Assembly: GCA_963969595.1 (NCBI GenBank)
Contig: OZ018410.1
Location: 43,939,413 to 44,003,412, forward strand
Reading direction: 5' to 3'
DNA length: 64,000 nucleotides
DNA from: Neckera pumila
Taxonomy: Eukaryota; Streptophyta; Bryopsida; Hypnales; Neckeraceae
Under the pieces are notes generated by a model. That model saw nothing but the letters and a program-made list of their open reading frames with translations, did no database searches and was not told the origin of the DNA. Each line of letters opens with the position of its first letter. Positions within the stretch are counted from its first letter, which is position 1. Shown here in pieces: positions 11,601 through 22,285 of the stretch. The position numbers were made by a program, and so were the translations under genes.

Positions 11601-14600
11601 TTGATCCCATCTGAATCAGGATTTTTCACAAATAATCAATCGAATTGGTCATTTGAAAAACATGAATATTTGGTCCTTTAGGGTTTAAGTCAAGTTCCGC
11701 TTGTGGCCCACAGACAAGCTATAGGCTAGCAGACAAGGAGAGACATGTTATAAATTGCCAATTTGTGCCATGAGAGATGACCAACCTTGGCAAGACCGGC
11801 TGAATGTTGGGCAGACTCCATGCGTCGATCTGTATTGAACTTCAGTGCAAGCTTGAGAATGGAGCTTGCCCGGATATTTACACCTGGTTTATAGCTGCCA
11901 AAAGTTTCAGCCAAAGTGTCAACAATAACTCCCTCTCGAAGTGCGTAATGTGACACCTTCATTTTCTTTATCCCCATGGCCAGAAATATTTCTTCCAAGA
12001 GCACAGCGCCCCCAACAATAACATCAGCTCGTTTCACAGGGAGTCCTGGAATCTTGGCCCGCTCCGATACAGTCTTCGCCTTACAAATCTGATCACCCAA
12101 CCGGACTATTTACTGACTTGTACACCAATGTTAGGCTACCCAATTCACCAAATAGAGCAAGAAAATAACCACGAATGGAATTCATGTCTACTCAAACAGA
12201 ATTTGAAACAAGAGTACCTTCTTGACAGCATCGTTAAGTTCGTCTGCTGTGAACTCCCGATCACGTAGTAAATTCTCTTTTTGTTGTTGCCCACCCAAAT
12301 CCTAGTTACACACAAGTGTCAGACAATGCCTGCTGAAAATGGAACCCGGGTCTCACAAGAGGAACTTTGACCTCTCCCATCAACACTCACCTGTGAATCA
12401 GATGACGTTGTGATAGTGTGCTGAATCATTTGCTCAATACTTTCAATGGTGCCCGAGCTCCCAATCGCAATTTCGAAAGGGGTCGCCAGCACTTTGTCGA
12501 TCACATCGGAATCGGCTAAAATCACTCGAATGTGACGTCTAAGCTCCTCAATCTGTGATGCACCAAAAGATGCACGGAAAAGAAAGTCAGGCCTAATTTA
12601 CTCATCTGGGTTATCACTTGAAGAAGTACATCACAACTGAAGATGCAAAACAATAAGAGGTCGACAGTGAAATGCAAAATAAGAGATTTGTAACATAGGA
12701 AAAAGATAGAGCTAGGATTGAAAATAGTGACAGATATACTATTTTCAAAAAAAGAGACAACTTTTGTATAGTTTGTACTCCCTCCGTCCCCCAAAGATCT
12801 TCCGGTTGCTCCAAAATGATAATTTCTGTTCTTGAAGATTCGGTGAATGGATAATAACTTCCTTGAAGTAATTAGAAACGGGTTGAAATACCGTTATTTT
12901 CAGCCTTAATCCCGAACATTTTGTCCAACCGGGAGATCATTTCGGGACGGTGGGGATTAATTTTTAGGAGAGGTCAGATTTCGTTCTAATTGCTTTGTCT
13001 CCGAAGCTTCAACATAATGGCTTTTCGTTATTGAGTAAGTCTTTAGGTCTATTTCACTATTTTTCGAGAAAGACAACAAGTAAGTCATAATATTTTGTGT
13101 GTCAAGAATAAAATGGCCACTACTCCTGGTTTTCAATTATCGAAGGGTGACCTTATATCAATTCAAAATAATTTTCTTTACTTCATTAGATTAAAAAGAG
13201 AATCTTGTTATAAATATGGAGAACAAAACCTACTCAATTACTGGTTAATTATACACACTAAAAAGTCAAGGTAATATAAAACTAACCTGTTCCTTCTTTA
13301 TCTCGTCTTTCTTGCTACCTAGAGACAGGAACTGCTCGGAGAGCCGAATATGACCGAGCTTGAGCGAGGTAGCGTAAATAGGCTTCCCTGCATTTCCAAG
13401 AACAAATTCCGTTGAACCACCTCCAATATCCACCACCAAAACAGTCTTATCGTACACGGGAAGTGCCTGCAGGACTCCTTGATAGATCAAGCACGCCTCC
13501 TCAGTGCCCGTAAGCACCTCAACCTCTAAGCCCACAGTATCACGGACCCTCCGCACAAAGGGCCGCCGGTTTCTGGCTTCTCGCACAGCCGAGGTGGCCA
13601 CCACTCGCATTTCCGCTCCCCGGGTTTCTGCGAGGATTTTGAAGCGTTTCAATGCAGCCAAGGCACGGTCTTCTGAGTCCGGAGTTATGACAGTTAGATC
13701 AGTACTGCCACTACCCAGACGGACATCTTCCTTTTCTGTGTCCATCAGTTGGAACCGGCCCTGCTTGTCGGCTCGCACAACCACCATGTGAAACGAGTTC
13801 GTCCCCATGTCCACAGCTGCAAGTATCATATCCCCTACAAACACCCATTCCAAACGCCACTTTTCAGGACCAACGCTCTTCACATCACCATTGAAAACAA
13901 CAGGGAGTATTGGAGATCTCTTCATGATGGATCTCCCTATGATGTCGTCTGTGATTTTTGGAGATTAATTATAGGGAGACGTACAAAAGGCAGATGGAAA
14001 CTAATAGATCAATCATGGAGACTCCCCTTTATTTCTTTGGAATTGTCGGAAAGTTGTAAGCTAAGTTGTAAGCTAAATGTTATAAAAAGTGATATAAGAA
14101 CGTAGGTAAAATAGGTGACCGTAGCAACAACTGAATCATTAGGACCGACGAATCATAGAGAGGTCTCCCTTGATTCCTCCTAAATTGTACTTCGTATCAT
14201 GCTTATATATGCTCCCTTCCCCATGATCGATCTCCCTCTGTCTCAAAAATTCTTGAAACAGTCCGATTCCGATGCTTACAACAGTCCATGGTGAACAGTA
14301 CATTGCTAGTATCCCAAACACTAAACCTAAAGCAAAAACCAACATGAGATTAGCTAACATTACCGTCTGGCATCGCTTTAGAACTCCTCTTCTGCCTGGG
14401 TACTTCATTGAGGGATGAAGGGTCAGCGTCAAAGTCGTCGACACCAGCCCCGTTTTCAGTGAAGGTATCCTCCTCTACAGGTCTCCTACTTTTAGCAGCC
14501 AGAGGTGCTTGGTTATGGCGAGCTGTTCGCTTGAAAGCAAGCGCGTTGGCCAGTTTTGAAGTTTCCATCAATCTAGTATACCCGTGAGTAGAGGTACCAT

Positions 14601-14682
14601 GAAGAGATTTCAAGGGTGTCAAAGGGGTGCACCAACTTTGCTGTAGTACTCCAGTCGAGCCAAGAATATCTGTCTGAAACAT
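8647..14682 (-). CDS. Ppx/GppA-family exopolyphosphatase/pppGpp phosphatase
   Basis: Hydrolyses terminal phosphates of polyphosphate and/or pppGpp in characterised bacterial members; the plant substrate is not known from sequence. Eleven exons fit in phase: 14682-14364, 13834-13287, 12552-12391, 12301-12218, 12079-11786, 11195-11019, 10872-10831, 10572-10492, 10197-10078, 9198-9103 and 8739-8647, giving 671 aa. The actin-like fold shows phosphate loop 1 (AVDMGTNSFHM, D115), the catalytic Glu region (LTGTEEACLIYQG, ~216) and phosphate loop 2 (VVDIGGGSTEF, ~241). Further on, an HD-like helical domain has INHRSYHRHSHYL and LVRYHRKKVP, close to bacterial Ppx, but the first His is followed by Tyr (LHYVG) rather than Glu (HEVG). 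The ~105-residue N-terminus is basic/polar and could be a targeting peptide. The start is uncertain: 14682, 14568 or an upstream exon. Two family B elements and a Stowaway-like MITE lie in introns. Confidence 0.95.
8783..9002 (+). mobile_element. Family B MITE in last Ppx intron
   Basis: A 220-bp element with ends ACCCTAAAGGACCA and a matching GTCCTTTAGGG, next to TTAG on the left and TTAC on the right, so the terminal 3 bp TTA repeat. The interior matches 11460-11684 and the phosphorylase-intron relics ('atatacaaaatttg.tccc' then 'ttcacaa.atgatca'). The ends match those of the much longer family A. It lies between coding exons 10 and 11 of the phosphatase gene, opposite to transcription. Confidence 0.75.
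11460..11684 (+). mobile_element. Family B MITE in Ppx intron 5
   Basis: A 225-bp element beginning CCCCTAAGGG and ending GGTCCTTTAGGGT, with TTAA outside both ends (11456-11459 and 11685-11688). The interior resembles 8783-9002. It sits in the intron between coding exons 5 and 6 of the phosphatase gene. Confidence 0.8.
12778..12957 (+). mobile_element. Stowaway-like (Tc1/mariner) MITE in Ppx intron 2
   Basis: A 180-bp element flanked by TA on both sides (12776-12777 and 12958-12959). The left end, CTCCCTCCGTCCC, is the classic plant Stowaway terminus. The inverted repeats extend about 40 bp with mismatches, pairing 'gatcttccggttg' with 'caaccgggagatc'. It has no coding capacity. Confidence 0.88.
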
Positions 14683-15044
14683 CACCGGCCCGCAAAACAA
14701 AGACGTCAAATCTTCCCTTCACGATAATATCTTAATGCGGATTTACCTTAACGCGGATTTACAATAAATCAATATAAAGTCTTAACCAAAGAAAAGAAGA
14801 AGAAGAACAGAATCAAGGCTCAGATAATATTGTTGCAGACTCACATCTAAATGCTGCTCCATATATTGAATTTACAACTGTCTCGAGGTAAAACTAAATG
14901 CTACAATGCAAATCAAGCACTGCCAATGTGAATTAATAATCCACAAGCAGGAGTTCCTCTGCTATGCTATACAAAATTTGGATCTATAGCCTTAAGTTTA
15001 CAATGTTAACCAGGAATAAGGTAGAGCATACTAAATCCGTTATA

Positions 15045-15330
15045 CACCCCTATTTCCAACAGCAACTCATCTACTTATACACTTGGTTGGACTTATTCAC
15101 GAGTGGAGTTAGCGTGACTTGGCTAAACGTCTATAGCCACTCAGAATGGAATTATCTACTGTCACTTGCAATGGTCTACAAAATCCCATATGAAATTGCA
15201 TATGAAATTAGTGATAGCAATTTCATTCCCAAAATTTGACTCCTGTACCCAAAGTGATCCCTCCAAAGCTCTACACTGATTTCCCAAAAGTCAGTTCAAC
15301 ACATTCTAAATCCCTAAAACTGACACATAC
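15045..15330 (+). repeat. Repeat family E, copy 2
   Basis: Same-orientation relative of 7165-7465 with the same ordered landmarks. It lies upstream of the phosphatase gene start. No ORF is conserved between the two copies. Confidence 0.6.
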
Positions 15331-15732
15331 AGTATCCTCTACCCTATGACATGAAAGTTTACAACGTCAGTCAGGACTACGTTCTTAACCTGAACAATAG
15401 AAAAACAATCCAAAATCCAAATTCAAATATCCAAAATCCTATCCCGGGTCTTCATTTAAAAAGAACAGGAAGTCAGATTCCAATTCAGCAAACCGAGAAT
15501 TCCATCTCAAAATACATTCCGATTCCATAGAGTTCAATATTTTCGAAAAAAAAACCACGCGAAGCGCAAGATGAGAAGCTTACGGAACGCAAGAAGCTCC
15601 GTCCACAGATCATGGTGCTCTCTCCTCCCGAAAGGAGCCCTCAGCCACCCCCCCTGGACTTCGCTTGCTAGCAGCCAAGGCAATTAGCCCTCACCAGAAA
15701 ATCCCAGTCTTTCCCATCCAACCCAGATCACG

Positions 15733-15740
15733 AAACCCTA
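15733..15740. promoter_or_regulatory. Telo-box upstream of the Ppx gene
   Basis: AAACCCTA on the + strand (TAGGGTTT for the leftward gene), about 1.05 kb before the proposed coding start. The surrounding 15.6-15.8 kb is GC-richer and probably contains the 5' leader, which would then be joined to coding exon 1 by a 5'-UTR intron. Confidence 0.5.
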
Positions 15741-17150
15741 GAATCGGTGAGTAGCACCCCTCCAATTAAGTTAGCTCGGGATCCAAGACAGACTAAAGAC
15801 TACCCATTTCTTGACGACTCTTCCTAAACACGCCATCACAAGTTTAAAATATTCTCTCAAAGGCTTCAAAAAGGCGATTTCATCCCATTTCAGAAGCATC
15901 AAAGGAGATTCAATGGCAATTCTTAAAAAGAGAAGAAGAGGAGTCGAGTACCTGTAAAGGATTGATTTTCTGCGAGTGAATAGCTTTGTGGAATGTTTTC
16001 AGGGGGAGTGCAAGTGCTGTGACTTGGAAAATTGCGTTCGGTTGTGCGCAATGGAGGAGACGAAAGAGGAAGAAGGAATTGGGGATTGAAGAATGAGTGA
16101 AGGCCAATTGGCAATTGAAAAGGTGGCCAAGCGAGAAAGAGGAGTGCAGCATCCACAGAGCGAGGGAGGGCGGATTGGAGCGGGGAGCTGCTTGGTTTGG
16201 GACGCCGAGGGGGAATATGCATCCGTTCACACCGGTGAGGTTCTCTTAGCATGACCCACAAACTCTCGACATAGAGATTTCTTCTAACCATTAACGGTCT
16301 GTGGCGAACATTACATACGGTACCGTATTTGCCTCCTAGAATACAAATTACGTACTAAAATTTGGGAAGATATACACCATTGGATTGAGAATTTTGCAAT
16401 TAGAATTTTTCATTTGGAAGTCATTTTAGCATCCCAATCTTAAGATGGCACTACACATGTAGAATACATGACCATTTTGTGGATTCTGAATCATGTAGGA
16501 GGTGTGATAATGGACCAAATATGAAATGCTATGTGTCATGAAATTCAAATCAACATGAATCTAAACTTTTTACACTATTGTATACCCCAATTCATACACT
16601 TTATATGTCACATACATAAAAAAAATCCCACATAGCATCCAAAATTGAGCTTTCCAAACCTTTCAAGGTGAACTTCAAAGAGCTCCTAAGAGTCTTGGTG
16701 TCTACCTCTAGATGAATTATGAATGATTTCAAGAATTTTCTATGGGAGCTTCTAGAAAAAGATGAATGAAGTACATCCATATAAGTTGAAAAAACAATTT
16801 TTGTCCATTCTACATGGTTATTTGTTGCTTCTTGATTTTGTACTAGGTTTTGAATCAATTCATGTAGGAATTAGAAAACAAGAGAAACTTGCAAACGTCA
16901 AGATCTTTGGACTAGCTTCTTCGTTGTCCATGATTTCTTTGTGCAGATCTACATTCTGCTCCCTACTAGGTAGGCATTCTAAGGTACTAATCCTTTAAGG
17001 ACTAAGGGTTCATATAAGCACGAAAAGGAAGTCTTACACAATGGACACAGGTGGATAAAAAGTACAGCTGGGCACTCAAGTAACTTATCAAATTAATAAT
17101 ACTCCAGGAAATCAATCAAAAAATAAAACAATTAAAAAGGAGAGCCATCC
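15741..17150. other. Intergenic region between the Ppx and TAD3 genes
   Basis: Contains the upstream region of the leftward Ppx gene and the 3' flank of TAD3. Overlapping frames on the minus strand at 15910-16291 have no family signal and may be leader sequence. From 16300 onward it is AT-rich with no gene or clear element. Confidence 0.5.
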
Positions 17151-17162
17151 CTGTGATATTTA

Positions 17163-20100
17163 TTACAGTGGTTGCACAAGATCACATTCAGATATTGCAA
17201 CTTGAAAAACAGTGTAGTGGTGATTGAGGCTCCGAACTCCTTGCAGTCTATACTTGCTCCCCAAAGCCCCATGCAAAGTGTTGGGGATCCCAAAGAAAAC
17301 CCTTCTCACCCTCTGATGCACCAATGCCATTGCACACCTGCAATGCAGATGCAGCTCCCATTACAACCATTTTCTCAGGAAATACAAAACGTCTACTTGA
17401 TCCAATCACAGCACCAATCACAGCGGATGAAATCGAAGGCATAACCTCAATGGATCCCCATCACAGTAATCCCTCCTTGCTGATTATCAACTGTTTCAGT
17501 GTTACTTCAATTAACTGACTGGTTTATACTGAAATGCCATTCTTGTAGAGCGACTTCAATATTTACTAGTGTCTTTATAATGTTTCTTCAAATATTGACC
17601 TTTAAAAACATTAAAAAGAAATAAAAGAGCACTGGCATGGCACGAAAATCAAAGTGCGGCAACACTGAAACCACTGATAATCAGTTAGGGACTATTGGTT
17701 AGTGGCGCCAATTCTGTAGAGGTAGCAACCACGCATTAAGACAGAACATCCAACTGTTGATTGTCGGAGCATAACAGAGAAGAATCTCGAGTAAGACGTA
17801 CATGGCACAAGGCTCTCGAGTGACGTAGGCGTCAAAACCTGTGCATAGGTATGGACGAGGGATGTTTTGAGCATTCATCACAGCCCTCCTCTCTTGGGAG
17901 ACTCCACCACTGCCTAATCCGTTCAAGTCTACCTGGTCAGCACCACAATGTTCTATTAGTATAAACAAGCGTGTCCAATTAGGCCAATGTAATAATCGAC
18001 AGCATTCCTCGCTAATAGATCTTCACTAGTGGGATTTGATTGAAATGTCAAGTCATCACTCATGTTGAAACAAAGACGAGGAAAATTTCTCCACAGATCA
18101 ATATATTTCCCTTAAAATCACACTAATACGTATGTTAAAATGGTTAAAGAGACGCAAATAGGATCCTCCCTCTTAAAGGTCCCAAGCGAAAACATAGAGA
18201 AGGTCCAGCATTCGAAGGATATAAATCATGGGCTCATTTAGGACGTGAGAAGCTGCCATCCACTGAAGGTAAAATCACTGACCATGTCCATACGAGCTTT
18301 CTTTGTGGCACTGCCAAACTCAGCTCCTGTGTCAGATTCGCTCCTCTCCTCCGCGCACGAACTAGTACCATTAGAGGGAAACAGAAGGCGGTCTCTGTCT
18401 GCGGCCATGCTTATGACTTCCATAATAGCATGTCTCAAAGGATGGCGGATGCAATTTTCTTTGGCTTCACAAGCTTGTACAGGGGAGTTTACCGTAACCG
18501 TGGATTGATCACGTCCCAAGGAAATGACAGAACCTAGGAATGGATCCACAATTACTGCCCCGTTTGCTAGCTGTCACATACACAGCAAGATCAATAAATG
18601 AAGAAATGTCTTGAACCGAAAAAAGAAGGTTCACTTCGGAAGCAAATAGCTGGTTATAGTAATTTCCACATCATATTTCAACAGTCCAATATTGTAAGAT
18701 GTGAGTTCTGCTTTCTATTGGTACATTTTGTTACCTACCTTTTGGCTTTCTAATGAATTAGTTCAAATAATACAGATATGAAAGCAATCACTTTTGACCA
18801 TTTGGGCACTTAGGGGTAAAAGGCAAGTCAATGAAAAAATTACTGGTGAAGGTCTACCTGTCCAGAGCTGTGACCAAGACGGGCTTGATAAATAGCAGAC
18901 TTCATGAACTTGCGTGCACTTTCAGCTTCAACTTCCTCCAACTCTATCTTGGACCCTCGTATACTGCCACAACTAATACGTTACTTACAAAAGTTACAGG
19001 ATTAGTTAACAAGAAGAAATTCATAAAAGTACTTATGTCCCTCGATTAGAAAAAGAATACTCAAGCTCAGGATTGACAGCTGTATGCCACCAATTACGTA
19101 GAGTCAATGTCACATTCACACAAAAACAAAAAACAACCTAGGCAATTTAATCGACACTACCAAATTTCACTACATCAACATGTAAATCACCACGCATTGG
19201 GATGAAAGGATGTGGGCCAGAATCGACACTGCGCTTCCCACTCTTCTCGGCTACTGGCTGGATGTGCTGATACCTGTCGTATGAGAGCAACAAATTGGAG
19301 GATGAATCTAGTCCGTTAAAACAAACTCAGGCGTCACAGGCTATATTTTGTACTCTCAAACTGAACGCAGCCCTTCCACTGAAACAATCAGACTACTACA
19401 ATAACCTCGCTCTCATACGACGCAGCCTTAATTTTTTGTTACATCATATTATGGACTACGAGGGAGAGATGAAAGAAAGGTGAATCTCAAGCAGTTGCCA
19501 GTGTTACACTCCGCATATTGCAAAATATCAGCAACGATGAACGAAAGAACCTCTTGTCCCGCCTCTTGTACCTCTGAAAGAAACGGCACGAGAGAGTGCT
19601 TGTCCACAATGTCTGCCACGTCAGTTGGAATATTGAAAGTATCGCTGCTCACGTCTCCATCAGCGGGACAAAGAATGATGCTCAACTGCACCTTGTCTGT
19701 TCAGAAAAGCCAGAGAGTGTCAATATAGAGGATAAGATTAATGGAAATAATGAACAAATTTATGTCCGAATCAGCCTCTAAGTACCCAAATTACTAGAAG
19801 CTGCCACTTCCATATCATATCATATATCATTTAGAAAGCATCAAGGAAGGAAACAAAATGTACCAATAGAAAGAGGAAATCATACACTACGATTTTGGAC
19901 ACTATGATAAATATGATTTGAAAGTTCTGATGATCCGCTATTAGCTTTCAAAGTGGGATTTCTATTTTTAGACTTATGTTAGATCATTTTTTACTCCACA
20001 CCACTAGGAAATGAGACTTCATTTATTTGGTGAGGATAAACTGAAAGATAAGAAAACATCAAATACCTTCAGCTACTGTTCTTCGAATCCGCTTGACGTG

Positions 20101-20628
20101 TGCCAATGATGTCAACGGTGCCTTCGTGCCGAGATCCCTGCATTTTCATATTCACATAGCTAATGAAGGACTAAATTTATACAAGGACTAAACCACAAAC
20201 CAAGTCCACCTCTAAAATCGTACCTGATGAGGACGCTAGCGAGCTTAGGGTTGATCGAAGCCGCTAGAATATGCACTGTAACGCAGACAACGCAAATTCA
20301 TGCCACCAGCCATTACGCATTCTGTCAGTATCTACCAAGATGTCATCACCCATCAATTAAATTCGTCAATTAAATCCATCAATTAAATAAATTATTGCTT
20401 AACTCGATAGAACCCTTCTGCATAAACTCAGTCATCGCTCTTTTAATTTAGATACGATCAAGGAATCGACAGAAGGTGCGCATGAAAACCCAAAAGAGGA
20501 AAAGAAAGCACCATCATAACTGAGTAAAATAGTACGATACCCGTTGCTGAAGCAGTCTGAAGCTCCTCGGGGATGTGGATGACATCCCACTTCTTAGTGC
20601 ACTCCTCAGGCTTCATCTCTTGTGCCAT
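17163..20628 (-). CDS. TAD3: tRNA-specific adenosine-34 deaminase subunit TAD3/ADAT3
   Basis: Non-catalytic partner of TAD2/ADAT2 that converts wobble A34 of several tRNAs to inosine. Nine exons fit in phase: 20628-20541, 20275-20224, 20137-20067, 19696-19572, 19273-19191, 18963-18858, 18570-18283, 17932-17802 and 17337-17163, giving 372 aa. Family hallmarks, in order: WDVIHIPEE; HILAASINPKLASVLIR; LAHVKRIRR; REEWEAQCRFWPTSFHPN; ARKFMKSAIYQARLG; NCIRHPLRHAIMEVI; YLCTGFDAYVTREPCAM, continuing CAMALVHQRVRRVFFG; and the C-terminal KYRLQGVRSLNHHYTVFQV. The zinc ligands are His of RHAI and the PCxxC cysteines. The catalytic Glu of active deaminases (HAE) is Ile, as expected for the inactive subunit. 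The start is the ATG in CCATGG, inside an exon that begins at a TTTGCAG acceptor, so a 5'-UTR intron is likely. Confidence 0.95.
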
Positions 20629-20636
20629 GGGTTCAT
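20613..20636 (-). promoter_or_regulatory. Seven-codon uORF overlapping the TAD3 start
   Basis: In the same exon as the TAD3 ATG, an earlier ATG 8 nt upstream opens a frame of seven codons ending TGA. It overlaps the main start in another frame, and the main ATG has the stronger context. It could lower translation by leaky scanning; no expression data are visible. Confidence 0.5.
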
Positions 20637-20985
20637 CCGTTCTGCAAATGCGATAGAAAATTAGGTCACCATCGTAGTCATTCAAAGAGGGTTCTACACA
20701 GAACTATTGCATGTAAGCTTAAGTAATCTAGCAGTTACAGAAGTCCACCACTTGAACTCAACCGAAACACCACATTACTCAAAGTAATATCAAACAAGGT
20801 ATGAAAAAGCACTCCAGAGAAAGCTCCACCTGCTGCATTCGGGGATTTGAAGCCGAGTACTATATTCAAACTCTTTCGCCCCGCGAGTTGCAAGTTACAA
20901 CTGGAACCCCCAGAGTTCAGGATGCCCCTCTTCAATGAGAATCCAACAAACGAGAGCCTGGCATTATCTTACCTTGGGGACATCA

Positions 20986-21005
20986 CCCTAAACCCTAAAC
21001 CCCTA
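20986..21005. promoter_or_regulatory. Double telo-box upstream of TAD3
   Basis: Two overlapping AAACCCTA-type units in a row (CCCTAAACCCTAAACCCC), about 360 bp before the TAD3 coding start. Plant telo-boxes are typical of promoters and leaders of translation and cell-cycle genes. Confidence 0.65.
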
Positions 21006-21129
21006 AAATCCCGATCTTCTCACACAACGCGAAAAAGGTTTCTTTCACAGAGCCGAACAGAGAATAAACTGCTGCGGCAATTCGACCCCAAATTAGGTCT
21101 CAGCAATTGAGATGCATTGCACCGAGAGA

Positions 21130-22280
21130 ACAATGAACATAATCGCTCTAACCCTGTTCTATCTGCGTCACTTTTTAAACCCTAATTCATCCTTTCCCAC
21201 CTTCAGGTCCACGTCCACCTTCAATTATCAAACAACCATCTACGGAAAATCCTGAAAAAAAACTGACAAGATTTCCATACTCCACATTTTGTGTTGCAAA
21301 GAAGGCGTTCGCTATCGTTGCGTAACCTGATATTAGAGACTAGTCCGCTGCTGGTCTGCTTTTGATACCCGAGTCCTCAGGTTGGGTTTGTTTCTTCACA
21401 TGCAAAGGGCGTTCGCTCCTTTTTGTTTCAAAAACAAAAAGAGTGACACCGAAACCTAAAAGCCTTTCTTATCTAGAGACAGACGGAAAGAACCAGTTTG
21501 ATCTGAATACTCCGTTTCAGCTAACGCTTAAAGCAATAGTAGCAGGTTGAGGTTTCTGGGACGACCTTCAAACTACCTCTAGGTGTTGTTAGTTGGGAGA
21601 ATAATTTTGGCACATATGAATGACGGCAACCTGAGTAAAGATTGTTGGGTGTCGAATTGTGTAGAAGCCTTAGCAAAAAAAATAATCGAATAAAGGACGC
21701 CATCACCAAGAAATGTAGTCCAGATTAACGTAAACTCACATAAAACCAAAAAAACACATAAGGAAAAGCCATATAATGCCGTTAAAAAGCTACACACAGA
21801 AAATACCAACCTCACAACATGAAGCAAGTGAACAGCACATAGACGAACAAGAGCAGAAATTTTCAAGCTGATTTCAAGATACTAAACATGGGCATTTGCA
21901 AGGACCAAAGTCAGTTAAGCCAACTTTTTACAAACGGTACACACTGGCCTAGATAGCAGGGACCCTTATACAAATCTAAGCTCCAAACTGCCGAGTGGGG
22001 AACAAATCTTACTCTCATCTACACGACAAAACCGCCGGACTATTCCACAGCTTGTGGGATAATCCTAACTCGACCTGGCAGTGTGAATGAATGCAGCTCT
22101 TCTAACCATTCTTCCGAAGCCACAAGGTGGGTACAAGTCACAGAACTGCAAGGCCTTTCTCATAGCAGGCCAAACTAGCTCCTGGAATCCAGACTACAAA
22201 GCTAACCACTCCTACAGGCTTCAAGAATCGCATCTCCCGTTACTGCATCAAAACCCTAATATTCAACAGCTGGCTTCCAA
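21130..22280. other. Spacer between TAD3 5' end and Shg1-like 3' end
   Basis: Contains the TAD3 promoter region and, nearer 22.0-22.28 kb, presumably the 3'-UTR of the leftward Shg1-like gene. The open frames here (for example 21579-21866) have no family similarity. No element ends are visible. Confidence 0.45.
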
Positions 22281-22285
22281 TCCAA

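Noticed and set aside
13504..13791. 95-codon + strand frame
   Set aside because: It is the antisense shadow of the Ppx coding exon 2.
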